DNA from: Streptomyces sp. LHD-70
Lineage (GTDB): Bacteria > Actinomycetota > Actinomycetes > Streptomycetales > Streptomycetaceae
Reading direction: 5' to 3'
NCBI RefSeq assembly: GCF_031157275.1
Contig: NZ_JAVIFW010000014.1
Coordinates: 124,001 to 188,000 of the forward strand
Length of the DNA: 64,000 nucleotides
The position numbers were made by a program, and so were the translations under genes. The notes beneath the pieces were generated by a model. It was not told the DNA's origin. It saw nothing but the letters and a program-made list of their open reading frames with translations, and did not search any database. Below are positions 9,264 through 18,520 of the stretch, one piece after another. Position 1 is the stretch's first letter. The number at the start of each line of letters is the position of its first letter.

Positions 9264-9507
9264 GGCTCGACCCCCTCGGATACGGGGCTCGACGGCCCCA
9301 GAGTCTTGACACGCGTTCATGATTCAGAACGGACTCTCCTCGGAGAGACCGGTCCGTAGGGCTTCAACGGTACCTGCTTCGGCGGCCATACGGTACGCCG
9401 CCCACAGTACGCGCCTTGCCCGAAGACCGTGGAGGAGCTTCGTCCTCGCTGGTCACAGGCGATTTTAACCTCTTCTTGGCAAGCGACCCGCCGACGGGGG
9501 TGAGGCT

Positions 9508-9535
9508 TGTCTCGTCATGTCCACGTGATGAGACA
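9508..9535 (-). terminator. Hairpin after valine dehydrogenase
   Basis: 10-bp stem with one G-U pair (TGTCTCGTCA / TGATGAGACA) and an 8-nt loop, 33 nt beyond the minus-strand vdh stop. Confidence 0.5.
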
Positions 9536-9567
9536 ACCCCGTGGGCGGGTCACCCGCAGTGATCGCC

Positions 9568-10665
9568 TCAGTGGGCCCGGCGGGCCTCCGCCATGCGCTG
9601 CTCGGCGATCCGGTCGGCCGCCGCCGCGGGCGGAATCCCGTCCGACTTCGCACGTGCGAATATGGCGAGCGTGGTGTCGAAGATCTTGGACGCCTTGGCC
9701 TTGCAGCGCTCGAAGTCGAAGCCGTGCAGCTCGTCGGCGACCTGGATCACGCCGCCCGCGTTCACCACGTAGTCCGGGGCGTAGAGGATCCCGCGGTCGG
9801 CGAGGTCCTTCTCCACTCCGGGGTGCTCCAGCTGGTTGTTGGCCGCGCCGCAGACCGCCTTGGCGGTGAGCGCCGGGACCGACACGTCGTTCAGGGCGCC
9901 GCCGAGCGCGCACGGAGCGTACACGTCGAGGCCCTCCACGCGGATGAGCGCGTCGGTGTCGGCGACGGCGGACACCTTGCCCGGGTGCCGCTCGAGGATG
10001 CGGCGCACCGACTCCTCGCGCACATCGGTGATGACGATCTCGGCGCCGTCCTCGACGAGGTGCTCGACCAGGTGGTGGCCGACCTTGCCGACCCCGGCGA
10101 TGCCGACCTTGCGGCCGCGCAGCGTCGGATCGCCCCACAGATGCTGGGCGGAGGCGCGCATGCCCTGGTAGACGCCGTACGCGGTGAGGACGGAGGAGTC
10201 GCCGGCGCCGCCGTTCTCGGGGGAGCGGCCGGTGGTCCACCGGCACTCGCGGGCCACGACGTCCATGTCGGCGACGTAGGTGCCGACATCGCAGGCGGTG
10301 ACGTAACGGCCGCCGAGCGAGGCCACGAATCGACCGTAGGCGAGCAGGAGCTGCTCGGTCTTGATCTTCTCCGGGTCGCCGATGATCACGGCCTTGCCGC
10401 CGCCGTGGTCGAGCCCGGCCATGGCGTTCTTGTACGACATCCCGCGCGCGAGGTTGAGCGCGTCGGTGACGGCCTCCGCCTCGGTCGCGTACGGGTAGAA
10501 GCGGGTGCCGCCGAGGGCGGGGCCCAGTGCGGTGGAGTGGATCGCGATCACGGCCTTGAGGCCGCTCGCGCGGTCCTGACAGAGCACGACCTGCTCATGG
10601 CCGCCCTGATCCGAGTGGAACAGGGTGTGCAGTACATCGGCAGGCGCGCCGGTCACTTCGGTCAC
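9568..10665 (-). CDS. vdh: Leu/Phe/Val (valine) dehydrogenase
   Basis: NAD-dependent amino acid dehydrogenase that reversibly deaminates branched-chain amino acids to 2-oxo acids, feeding acyl-CoA primers and catabolism. The protein has 365 residues. The substrate loop is LGPALGGTRFYPY, and the catalytic lysine is K91 in GLDHGGGKAVI. The Rossmann fold starts at GIAGVGKVGHHL near residue 208, and NNQLEHP near 285 is the family C-terminal signature. Its place between purM and bldC matches the vdh position known in Streptomyces. The ATG at 10665 is preceded by a short intergenic space shared with the divergent gene. Confidence 0.92.
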   Translation of the reverse strand: MTEVTGAPADVLHTLFHSDQGGHEQVVLCQDRASGLKAVIAIHSTALGPALGGTRFYPYATEAEAVTDALNLARGMSYKNAMAGLDHGGGKAVIIGDPEKIKTEQLLLAYGRFVASLGGRYVTACDVGTYVADMDVVARECRWTTGRSPENGGAGDSSVLTAYGVYQGMRASAQHLWGDPTLRGRKVGIAGVGKVGHHLVEHLVEDGAEIVITDVREESVRRILERHPGKVSAVADTDALIRVEGLDVYAPCALGGALNDVSVPALTAKAVCGAANNQLEHPGVEKDLADRGILYAPDYVVNAGGVIQVADELHGFDFERCKAKASKIFDTTLAIFARAKSDGIPPAAAADRIAEQRMAEARRAH

Positions 10666-10899
10666 GGTGGTGACTCCCAGGTGTGTAGCGGCGGATGGAA
10701 CCAGCTCTGCTCGCCGCCCGCTTGTGGCAGGCGGAGGGTGGGGCGAGCTGGTGGTGGGCGGCTGTGGGCCGCGTGAGCAAGAGAGTACGACCTGTCATGG
10801 CACTCCCGGGAGGCAGTGCCGTGGAGCACTCCCTGGTGCGTCGGGCCGTGGGACGATCGGCAGGGTTTTCCCGGCTGTCGTGAGGGGAGGGAGCAAGTC

Positions 10900-11766
10900 G
10901 TGCCCAAAGCGACCCCACCCGTATCGCTCTGCGTCCCCTATGCCTCGTACCTGCGCGTGTACGAGCCTCTCGCCGCCTTTCCCGAGCCCGAGCGCAGCCA
11001 TTGGGCGCGCTATGCGGAGCGCCCCGAGCTTCCGACGTACCAGGTCGAACTCCGCCGTTCCCTGGGCGACTTGCTGCCCACGCCGCCGATGCCGGTGCCG
11101 GCGCACGAGAGCGCGGACGCGTTCGTGACGCACGTCGACGGGGTGCTCTGCGTCTGCCCCTGGCGCACTCGGCTGCGCGGCTGGCAGGCACTCGGCGATC
11201 TGGCCGAGGAGCTGCCGCTGCCGGTGCTCGACGCGGTCCTTCCGCCGGTGGTGCGCCGGCAGGCGAGCGCGGACTACGAGGAGTGGCGCGAGCGCAACCC
11301 TGACGCCCGCCCGTGGATCCGCACGGAGATCTGGCACGTACCGCTGCACTGGTTCGCGCTCGTCGCCGACGAGGAGCGGAGTTACGAGAAGGGGGCGGGC
11401 GACGCCGGCGCCGAGGCCGGGGCGCCGGTGCTGCGCTACCGGACGCCGATGGTGCAGGCGCGGCGCCGGGTCGCGCGGGCGCTCAGGACGCTGCGGGAGG
11501 CGCTCGACGAGGGGGCGCTGATCGACGGCCTGGTAGATGTGGGGCGTTGGCTTGAGGAGTTCCACCCCCGCTCGTTGGTCGAGCTCGACTACGGCGGTCT
11601 GGTGCACGCCCTTCCGGCCGACCTCCTGGATGCGGACCACTCGGCGGCGGACGTCGCGGAGGGCATCGAGGCGTTGCGTGACGGGGACGGGGTCCGGGCC
11701 GGTGAGGCCTATGCGCGGCTCGTGGAACGGTGGCGCGCGGTCCGCGAACGACAGTTCGCAAGCTAG
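10900..11766 (+). CDS. Conserved hypothetical protein next to bldC
   Basis: 288-residue cytoplasmic protein with no domain that I recognise. It starts VPKATPPVSLCVPYASYLRVYEPLAAF. It has a middle WHVPLHWFALVADEER block and a C-terminal half predicted helical, ending EAYARLVERWRAVRERQFAS. I chose the GTG at 10900 because GGGGAGGGA lies directly ahead and the upstream 28 in-frame codons look like promoter DNA. It is divergent from vdh and upstream of bldC, an arrangement conserved in Streptomyces. The function is unknown. Confidence 0.8.
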   Translation: MPKATPPVSLCVPYASYLRVYEPLAAFPEPERSHWARYAERPELPTYQVELRRSLGDLLPTPPMPVPAHESADAFVTHVDGVLCVCPWRTRLRGWQALGDLAEELPLPVLDAVLPPVVRRQASADYEEWRERNPDARPWIRTEIWHVPLHWFALVADEERSYEKGAGDAGAEAGAPVLRYRTPMVQARRRVARALRTLREALDEGALIDGLVDVGRWLEEFHPRSLVELDYGGLVHALPADLLDADHSAADVAEGIEALRDGDGVRAGEAYARLVERWRAVRERQFAS

Positions 11767-12283
11767 TAGCTATCCTCGCAAAGCGGACCCTTCGGGGCCA
11801 ATGCCTCAGGCGGCGTGGGTCTATGGTCGGAGGACGGCGAGGACGTAGGTCCCGATCCGGGCTTTTGTCTCAAGCGTGACGGACCGCACTTACATCGCCC
11901 TTGCCCTCTTCCCCTACCCTCGTGCCAAAATAGGACAAGGAGTCCGGGGAGGACTCCATCCGTCCATGTTTGGGCGGAGTGCTCGGCATTGCACTCTATG
12001 GGGGGCCTGATGACTGCTGATCACCCTGTGACTGATCGTCACAGTGGCGTGACTGTCCGCTATGGCACGGTCCATTGGCTTCCGCCGCTGATGGACACCT
12101 GAGAGGGCAATTCCATCGGTTTGGCCGACGTGGCTGGACGGATGGTGTAGTTGTAGTGCCGAGGACAAGCCGTTCGTCCTATAACCGACTCGACCCGCGT
12201 CCGCCATTTCGGGCAACGTGGGTCAAGGTGCAGAATTTAGAGGAATGAACCGAGAAGGTTCGGTTCACCCGAGGAGGCCGCTC
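11767..12283. other. Long non-coding stretch upstream of bldC
   Basis: 517 nt without a convincing gene. It includes a perfect inverted repeat (12026-12044) and, next to bldC, the ribosome site GAGGAGG at 12271-12277. It most likely holds the bldC promoter and a long leader. I could not place a confident -10/-35 pair. Confidence 0.5.
12026..12044. repeat. Perfect inverted repeat upstream of bldC
   Basis: CTGTGAC-TGATC-GTCACAG: 7-bp perfect arms with a 5-nt spacer, 240 nt before the bldC start. It resembles a CRP-type half-site pair (TGTGA/TCACA), but the spacer is 7 nt between those pentamers instead of the usual 6. Possible operator or short hairpin. Confidence 0.4.
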
Positions 12284-12490
12284 ATGACCGCTCGCACCCC
12301 TGATGCCGAGCCGCTGCTGACCCCGGCTGAGGTCGCCACGATGTTCCGCGTCGACCCGAAGACGGTCACGCGCTGGGCGAAGGCCGGCAAGCTCACGTCC
12401 ATCCGCACGCTGGGTGGGCATCGTCGTTACCGCGAGGCTGAGGTCCGCGCGCTTCTTGCGGGGATCCCGCAGCAGCGCAGCGAGGCCTGA
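12284..12490 (+). CDS. bldC: Developmental transcriptional regulator BldC
   Basis: 68-residue MerR-like DNA-binding protein that in Streptomyces delays the onset of development and affects antibiotic genes. It binds AT-rich direct repeats cooperatively. The sequence is a single winged helix: LLTPAEVATMFRVDPKTVTRWAKAGKL, then SIRTLGGHRRYREAEVRALL. The start at 12284 follows a near-ideal GAGGAGG. The frame is open 22 codons further up, but the known protein begins MTARTPDAEPLL. A strong intrinsic terminator sits 130 nt downstream. Confidence 0.97.
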   Translation: MTARTPDAEPLLTPAEVATMFRVDPKTVTRWAKAGKLTSIRTLGGHRRYREAEVRALLAGIPQQRSEA

Positions 12491-12618
12491 ATCACCGCCT
12501 AGCACTGCATTACCGGGCAGTTCAGGGTCCCCCAACCCGGAAACCGCCCGAAACAGCTCCATATGACGGGAGCCTGCCCCAACAGGCTCCGCGCCCGTGC
12601 ATCTTGGGTACGTCGTCG

Positions 12619-12657
12619 ATCGCGCTGGACTCCGCCGGGTCCAGCGCGATCTTTTTT
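12619..12657 (+). terminator. Intrinsic terminator after bldC
   Basis: 12-bp perfect stem (ATCGCGCTGGAC / GTCCAGCGCGAT) with an 8-nt loop, followed directly by CTTTTTT. This is one of the few T-rich terminators in the window. Confidence 0.85.
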
Positions 12658-13011
12658 GTGCCCTCCGCGAGGCCTTCCGCGGGCCTCCGTATGTCCTTCG
12701 CGTGCCCTCCGTGCGGGATGCTGTTGGTCCCTGAACGCCTGGTGAGGCCCGTCGTGTTGGAGCGTGAGGGGCTGTGTGGGAGTCCGTCGGAAGCGTTCCG
12801 GGAGACCTTCAAGGGGCAGTGCAATTGCACATATTAAATCGACCCCTTGTAGGGGGGGTGTAAGTAAGAGTGTTTCCCAAACCAGTTCGGTGACACCCGT
12901 CACAGGCAGTGCAGCTTGTTACTCAAGTTGCTTGTGCGCTAAGGGAGATCACGCGCGCCACAGGGCCGACCGCACGCCTCCTCTGTCCCCAGCGTGCCAC
13001 CCGGGCAGGCG
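12658..13011. other. Non-coding stretch with an AT-rich palindrome
   Basis: 354 nt with no supported gene. A perfect 12-bp palindrome, GTGCAATTGCAC, lies at 12819-12830. It is followed by the AT-rich ATATTAAATC, rare in this GC-rich DNA, and could be a promoter or operator. Confidence 0.4.
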
Positions 13012-13206
13012 TCATGAGGGCCCCATTGGTCGTGAAGGGGCGGGACTTTCGTCCTTGGTTGTCGACTCCATCGCGAGCCGCAGCAGGCGATGGCAGACCG
13101 GACAGTGCCGGGTCAGATGGCGATACCCCGAGCGATTGCCGGAGGCCGCGGCCAGATGGGCCCGCAGCAGTGCCCGTGTCTCGTGCCGTCGTGGGGACGC
13201 CCGCAT
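13012..13206 (-). CDS. Small Cys/His-rich protein, DUF6274-like
   Basis: 64-residue protein, RHETRALLRAHLAAASG near the start and TRHCPVCHRLLRLAMES in the middle. It recalls the short Streptomyces family DUF6274. The CPVC plus nearby histidines could hold a metal ion. I chose the ATG at 13206 because AAGGAGG precedes it by 6 nt. The upstream 8 codons have no site. It is monocistronic between bldC and tRNA-Asp. The function is unknown. Confidence 0.7.
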   Translation of the reverse strand: MRASPRRHETRALLRAHLAAASGNRSGYRHLTRHCPVCHRLLRLAMESTTKDESPAPSRPMGPS

Positions 13207-13277
13207 GTGCGACCTCCTTGCCCCGTCCACCCCTTGTTGTGTGAGTACCGGCGGTACGGGACGGAGTCAAGACGCAC

Positions 13278-13308
13278 CGAAGCCCGCATCCGACGGATGC
13301 GGGCTTCG
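13278..13308 (-). terminator. Terminator of the tRNA-Asp gene
   Basis: Near-continuous inverted repeat of 14-15 bp (AAGCCCGCATCC / GGATGCGGGCTT) just 8 nt after the 3' end of the minus-strand tRNA-Asp. Confidence 0.7.
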
Positions 13309-13316
13309 ATTCTGTG

Positions 13317-13391
13317 CGGTCCTGACGGGATTTGAACCCGCGGCCTCCACCTTGACAGGGTGGCGAGCACTCCAAACTGCTCCACAGGACC
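13317..13391 (-). tRNA. tRNA-Asp (GTC)
   Basis: Reverse strand folds as a normal 75-nt cloverleaf: acceptor GGTCCTG/CAGGACC, discriminator G, anticodon loop CTGTCAA (GTC) and GGTTCAAATCC T-arm. CCA is not encoded. The same sequence occurs again at 20358-20432 and 54123-54197. Confidence 0.95.
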
Positions 13392-13499
13392 AGGTGTTGC
13401 GGCGCTTGATCATGCGTTGCGCTGCGAGAAGAGACTCTACAGCAGCAGTTGGCCAGGGTCGAACTCGCTCTCTGTGAGCGGCCCGTCACGCCTTTTCCG

Positions 13500-16400
13500 C
13501 TACGGTGCCGCCGCGTCGACGGCCTTCACGATCCGCTTGTCCGAGATCGGATACGCCGTGCCGAGCGCGTGCGCGAAGTAGCTGACCCGCAGCTCCTCCA
13601 GCATCCAGCGGATGTCCCGTACGTTCTGCGGCACCGGCCGGCCCTGCGGCAACTGCTCAAGCAGCCAGGCGTATTCGTCCTGCATGTCGTGGACCTTCTG
13701 CATGCGCGTGGTGTCCCGCTGCACGCTCGTCGGCATCTGCTGCAGCCGGCGGTCGGCGGCCGTCAGATACCGCATCAGATCGGGCAGGCGGCGAAGGCCC
13801 GTCGCCGTGACGAAGCCGGGCCTGATCAGGGCGTCCAACTGCGTGCGTACGTCCGTGAGGTTGGCCAGGAGCGCCGGGGAGTTCGTGGACTTCAGGCGGC
13901 GCTCGCAGGCCTGCCAGGCGGCGAGGACCTGCTGCACCTGGCCGACCGTGTGCACGGTGGCGTCCACGAGGTCGGCGCGGACCTTCTCGTAGAGCGCGCG
14001 GTACGACCCCTCGTCCCAGGCCGGGCCGCCGAAGTCGGCGATGAGCTTGTCCGCGGCGGCCGTGGCGCAGTCGTCCACCAGGGCCTGGATGGAGCCGTGC
14101 GGGTTCGAGGAGAGCGTGAGCTTCTGCTGGTTGGTGAGCTTGCCCGTGGCGAACTTGGCCGCGTTCACCGGGATGTTGAGCAGGATCAGGCGCCGCGTGC
14201 CCTGCCACATCGACTCCAGCTGCTCGGCCTCGGTGTCGAAGAGGCGTACGGAGACGGAGTCGCCCGCGTCCACGAGCGCCGGGTACGCCTTCACCGGCTG
14301 GCCCGCGCGCCTGGTCTCGAAGACGCGCTTCAGCGTGCCGATCGTCCAGTCCTGAAGGCCCGTACGCTCCACGGACTCACCGCCGGAGCGCTCCGCGGTC
14401 GCCGCGGCGGCCTGCGAGATCGCCTTGCGGGCCTTGGGCTTGAGGCGAAGCTTCAGGGCTTCCAGGTCCTTGTCCTCGGCGAGCTTCTTGCGCCGCTCGT
14501 CGACGATCCGGAACGTGATCTTCAAGTGGTCCGGTACGCGCGACAGATCGAAGTCGTCCGCCGCCACCGGGACGCCGACCATGCCCTTCAGCTCGCGGGC
14601 GAGCGTGACCGGCAGGGGTTCCTGTAGCGGCACCGCGCGCTCCAGGAACGCCTTCGCGTAGTTGGGCGCCGGGACGTAGTGGCGACGGATCGGCTTGGGC
14701 AGCGAGCGGATCAGCTCCGTCACCACGTCCTCGCGCAGGCCCGGGATCTGCCAGTCGAAGCCCGCGTCCGTGACCTGGTTGAGCACCTGGAGCGGTACGT
14801 GGACCGTCACACCGTCGGCGTCCGCGCCCGGCTCGAACTGGTAGGTCACCCGGAACTTCAGCCCGCCCTGACGCCACTGGTCCGGGTAGTCGTCCTTGGT
14901 GACCGCCTCGGCGGACTCGCGGATCAGCATCGACCGCTCGAAGTCGAGGAGTTCGGGCTCCTCGCGCTTCTTGTGCTTCCACCACGAGTCGAAGTGCGCG
15001 CCGGACACCACGTGTTCGGGGATGCGCTGCTCGTAGAAGTCGAAGAGCGTCTCGTCGTCGACCATGATGTCGCGGCGGCGGGCCCGGTGCTCCAACTCCT
15101 CGACCTCGGTGAGGAGTCTGCGGTTGTCCGCGTAGAACTTGTGGTGCGTGCGCCAGTCGCCCTCGACCAGGGCGTTGCGGATGAACAGCTCGCGGGAGAC
15201 CTCGGGGTCGATCCGGCCGTAGTTCACCTTGCGCTGCGCCACGATCGGTACGCCGTACAGCGTGACCTTCTCGTACGCCATCACCGCCGCCTGGTCCTTC
15301 TCCCAGTGCGGCTCGGAGTACGTGCGCTTCAGGAGGTGCTCGGCGAGCGGCTCGACCCACTCCGGCTCGATCTTCGCGTTGACCCGCGCCCACAGCCGGG
15401 AGGTCTCCACCAGCTCCGCGGACATGATGAACCGCGGCGGCTTCTTGAACAGCGCGGAGCCGGGGAAGACCGCGAACTTGGCGTTGCGGGCGCCCAGATA
15501 CTCGTTCCGGCCGCCGCCGCGCTGCTTCGGGTCGCTCTCCTTGGACTCCTTCACGTCCTTCATCCCGATATGGGAGAGGAGGCCGGCCAGGAGCGAGATG
15601 TGGACGCGCTGCTCCGGGGCGTCGTCCTCGTTCAGATGGATGCCCATCTGCTTCGCGACCGTCCGCAGCTGGTGGTAGATGTCCTGCCACTCGCGGATCC
15701 GCAGGAAGTTCAGATACTCCTGCTTGCACATGCGGCGGAACGAGCTGGAGCCCCGCTCCTTCTGCTGCTCCCGGACATACCGCCACAGATTCAGGTACGC
15801 GAGGAAGTCGGACGTCTCGTCCTTGAACCGGGCGTGCTGCTGGTCCGCCTGCGCCTGCTTCTCCGCCGGGCGCTCGCGCGGGTCCTGGATGGAGAGCGCG
15901 GCCGCGATCACCATGACCTCGCGCACGCAGCCGTTCTTGTCCGCCTCCAGGACCATCCGGGCCAGCCGGGGGTCGACGGGCAGCTGGGAGAGCTTGCGGC
16001 CCTGCTCCGTCAGACGCTTCCGTACGTCCTTCTGCTTGGGGTCCAACGCGCCCAGTTCCTGGAGGAGTTGGACGCCGTCGCGGATGTTGCGGTGGTCCGG
16101 CGGGTCGATGAACGGGAACTTCTCGAGGTCGCCGAGGCCGGCCGCGGTCATCTGCAGGATCACGGAGGCCAGGTTCGTACGGAGGATCTCCGCGTCCGTG
16201 AACTCGGGGCGGGCCTCGAAGTCGTCCTCGCTGTAAAGCCGGATGCAGATGCCGTCCGACGTACGACCGCAGCGGCCCTTGCGCTGGTTGGCGCTGGCCT
16301 GGCTGATCGCCTCGATGGGCAGCCGCTGGACCTTGGTGCGGTGGCTGTAGCGGGAGATACGCGCCGTGCCCGGGTCGATCACGTACTTGATGCCGGGGAC

Positions 16401-17462
16401 GGTCAGCGAGGTCTCCGCCACGTTCGTCGCGAGGACGATCCGTCGGCCCGTGTGCTGCTGGAAGACGCGGTGCTGCTCGGCGTGGCTCAGGCGGGCATAG
16501 AGCGGAAGGACCTCGGTGAACCTGTACTTCTTCTTCTCCAGCGCGTCCGCCGTGTCCCGGATCTCGCGCTCGCCGGAGAGGAATACAAGGATATCGCCGC
16601 TGTCGCCGTCCCCCTGCAGCTCCTCGACGGCATCGCAGATCGCGGTGATCTGGTCGCGGTCGGACTCCTCGCTGTCCTCTTCGAGGAGCGGCCGGTAGCG
16701 GACCTCCACCGGGTACGTACGGCCGCTGACCTCGACGATCGGGGCCTCCCCGAAGTGCCGGCTGAAGCGCTCCGGGTCGATGGTCGCCGAGGTGATGACG
16801 ACCTTCAGGTCCGGGCGCTTCGGCAGCAGCTGGGCGAGGTAGCCGAGCAGGAAGTCGATGTTCAGGGACCGCTCGTGGGCCTCGTCGATGATGATCGTGT
16901 CGTACGCGCGCAGCTCGCGGTCCGTCTGGATCTCGGCGAGCAGGATGCCGTCCGTCATCAGCTTCACGAACGTGTCGCCGCCGACCTGGTCGGTGAAGCG
17001 GACCTTCCAGCCGACCGTCTCGCCGAGCGGGGTGTCCAGCTCGTCGGCCACGCGCTCGGCGACCGTGCGCGCCGCGATCCGGCGGGGCTGCGTGTGGCCG
17101 ATCATGCCGCGGGCGCCCCGGCCCAGCTCCATGCAGATCTTCGGGATCTGCGTGGTCTTCCCGGAACCGGTCTCACCGGCGACGATCACGACCTGGTGGT
17201 CCCGGATCGCCGCGAGGATCTCGTCCTTCTTCTGGCTGACCGGCAGCTGCTCGGGGTACGTGACCGGCGGCAGGGCCGCACGCCGCTCCCGTATCCGTGC
17301 GGCGGACTTCTCCGCCTCGGCCGCGATCTCGTCGAGGACGGCCTGCCGCGCCTCGGGCTTGCGGATCTTACGGCTGCCTTCGAGGCGACGGCCCAAACGG
17401 TGCGCGTCGCGGAGCGAGGCCTCGTCGAGGAGCCGGGCGAGTTCGGCATAGGAAGTAGACAT
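13500..17462 (-). CDS. hrpA: ATP-dependent RNA helicase HrpA
   Basis: DEAH-box (DExH) RNA helicase of 1320 residues acting in RNA and ribosome processing. Walker A is GETGSGKT at residues 96-103, and the DEAH box is IIIDEAHERSL at 193-196. SATID follows, then the motif VI block QRKGRCGRTSDG. The long C-terminal half contains the DUF3418 region typical of bacterial HrpA (ISQASANQRKGRCGR then KAYPALVD and LDALIRPGF). Length is normal for the family. It is transcribed alone, divergent from the secreted redox operon. Confidence 0.95.
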   Translation of the reverse strand: MSTSYAELARLLDEASLRDAHRLGRRLEGSRKIRKPEARQAVLDEIAAEAEKSAARIRERRAALPPVTYPEQLPVSQKKDEILAAIRDHQVVIVAGETGSGKTTQIPKICMELGRGARGMIGHTQPRRIAARTVAERVADELDTPLGETVGWKVRFTDQVGGDTFVKLMTDGILLAEIQTDRELRAYDTIIIDEAHERSLNIDFLLGYLAQLLPKRPDLKVVITSATIDPERFSRHFGEAPIVEVSGRTYPVEVRYRPLLEEDSEESDRDQITAICDAVEELQGDGDSGDILVFLSGEREIRDTADALEKKKYRFTEVLPLYARLSHAEQHRVFQQHTGRRIVLATNVAETSLTVPGIKYVIDPGTARISRYSHRTKVQRLPIEAISQASANQRKGRCGRTSDGICIRLYSEDDFEARPEFTDAEILRTNLASVILQMTAAGLGDLEKFPFIDPPDHRNIRDGVQLLQELGALDPKQKDVRKRLTEQGRKLSQLPVDPRLARMVLEADKNGCVREVMVIAAALSIQDPRERPAEKQAQADQQHARFKDETSDFLAYLNLWRYVREQQKERGSSSFRRMCKQEYLNFLRIREWQDIYHQLRTVAKQMGIHLNEDDAPEQRVHISLLAGLLSHIGMKDVKESKESDPKQRGGGRNEYLGARNAKFAVFPGSALFKKPPRFIMSAELVETSRLWARVNAKIEPEWVEPLAEHLLKRTYSEPHWEKDQAAVMAYEKVTLYGVPIVAQRKVNYGRIDPEVSRELFIRNALVEGDWRTHHKFYADNRRLLTEVEELEHRARRRDIMVDDETLFDFYEQRIPEHVVSGAHFDSWWKHKKREEPELLDFERSMLIRESAEAVTKDDYPDQWRQGGLKFRVTYQFEPGADADGVTVHVPLQVLNQVTDAGFDWQIPGLREDVVTELIRSLPKPIRRHYVPAPNYAKAFLERAVPLQEPLPVTLARELKGMVGVPVAADDFDLSRVPDHLKITFRIVDERRKKLAEDKDLEALKLRLKPKARKAISQAAAATAERSGGESVERTGLQDWTIGTLKRVFETRRAGQPVKAYPALVDAGDSVSVRLFDTEAEQLESMWQGTRRLILLNIPVNAAKFATGKLTNQQKLTLSSNPHGSIQALVDDCATAAADKLIADFGGPAWDEGSYRALYEKVRADLVDATVHTVGQVQQVLAAWQACERRLKSTNSPALLANLTDVRTQLDALIRPGFVTATGLRRLPDLMRYLTAADRRLQQMPTSVQRDTTRMQKVHDMQDEYAWLLEQLPQGRPVPQNVRDIRWMLEELRVSYFAHALGTAYPISDKRIVKAVDAAAP

Positions 17463-17544
17463 ACGAACTCCAGGATCTCACCCGCCTGTCGGCACTGGCG
17501 AACGCATTTCTGTCCCCTCTGTCCGGGTGGTGCAGTATGGAGCC

Positions 17545-17946
17545 ATGTCGCTCGCAGCCGCCCGCCGTCGCCGCTCCGCGGTGACGCTTCTCCTGGGCGC
17601 GCTTCTCGCGCTGCTCACGGTGGGGTTGGTGTGCGGCCCGGCGAGCGCGAGTGCGGGCCAGGCGACCGAGTCCGTACGCGCCGCCGCACCCTCGGCCGCC
17701 GCACCCTCGGCCTCCGCCCTGGACGGCAAGACCGGCTGCGGCAAGAAACAGACCGACGAGGGCAGCCAGCCCGCCGCCCCGTCCCGCACCACCGTCCACG
17801 AACAGCTGGCCTCCACGCTCTCCTACGAGCAGTCCGGCACCGGCGACTGGACGGCCTGTGGCCCCCTCGCCGGCGTCGCGCCCGACCGCGGCCCACCGCC
17901 CCGCGACCCGCCGTCCCCCGTCGAACTCTCCGTCCTGCGCGTGTAG
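17545..17946 (+). CDS. Small secreted hypothetical protein
   Basis: 133 residues with a clear signal peptide (MSLAAARRRRSAVTLLLGALLA, cleavage near ASASA). A low-complexity Ala/Ser/Pro stretch and two cysteines follow (TGCGKKQ and WTACGPL). The tail PPPRDPPSPVELSVLRV is proline-rich. The ATG at 17545 has GGAG ahead. It is the first gene of an operon with a CPVC membrane protein, a DsbA-like protein and a CcdA-like protein, so the paired cysteines may be substrates or partners of that redox system. That role is inference. Confidence 0.65.
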   Translation: MSLAAARRRRSAVTLLLGALLALLTVGLVCGPASASAGQATESVRAAAPSAAAPSASALDGKTGCGKKQTDEGSQPAAPSRTTVHEQLASTLSYEQSGTGDWTACGPLAGVAPDRGPPPRDPPSPVELSVLRV

Positions 17947-17999
17947 AGGGCCCTGTCTCCGGCCCTCACCCACCCGCCCAGGACAGGAGAAGAACCCGC

Positions 18000-18476
18000 A
18001 TGAATCTGCGGCTCGCTCTGCGCGCCCCCGCTCTCTGGCCGGCGGCGCGCCGGCTCGTCGCGCTCGGCGGCGCCCTGCTCAGCGCACTGCTGCTCGGCCT
18101 GCCGACCGCCCTCGTACCGAACCCGGTCTTCGGGCGCGAGATCCCGCCCGAGTGGTGGAGCTATCCGGTGCTCGTGGCCTCCGCGCTGCTCGCCGGTCTG
18201 CTGCTCGCCACGTACGTACGCACCGGAGCCGAGCGCACCCGGGACAGCGAACGGGTCTCGCGGCTCGGCTCGGCCGGAGCACTGCTCTCGTTCCTCGCCG
18301 TCGGCTGCCCCGTGTGCAACAAGCTCGTGCTGTTCGCCCTCGGCACCTCCGGCGCGCTCACCGTCTGGGCGCCGCTGCAGCCCGTGCTCGCGGTCGCCTC
18401 GCTCGTGCTGCTCGCCGTGGCCACCGTCCGCCGGCTCGCCGGCGAGGTCGCCTGCCCGGCGAAGCCCGCGCGCTGA
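18000..18476 (+). CDS. Small integral membrane protein with CPVC motif
   Basis: 158 residues with about four membrane segments (LVALGGALLSALLLGLP; SYPVLVASALLAGLLLATYV; AGALLSFLAVGCPVCNKLVLF; VLAVASLVLLAVATV). The CPVC motif (VGCPVCNK) at the start of the third helix resembles the redox pair of VKOR/DsbB-like or MauE-like electron carriers, but the family is not certain. The ATG at 18000 is preceded by AGGAGAAG. It is read in the same operon as the DsbA-like and CcdA-like proteins, which supports a thiol-electron role. Confidence 0.65.
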   Translation: MNLRLALRAPALWPAARRLVALGGALLSALLLGLPTALVPNPVFGREIPPEWWSYPVLVASALLAGLLLATYVRTGAERTRDSERVSRLGSAGALLSFLAVGCPVCNKLVLFALGTSGALTVWAPLQPVLAVASLVLLAVATVRRLAGEVACPAKPAR

Positions 18477-18520
18477 CCCACCGACTTCCCGACCCGTACC
18501 ACCAGGAGACCTGAACACCC

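Noticed and set aside
14679..18476. Plus-strand frame of 1265 codons opposite hrpA
   Set aside because: Only the last 158 codons (from 18000) form a real gene, the CPVC membrane protein. The rest is antisense of the helicase.
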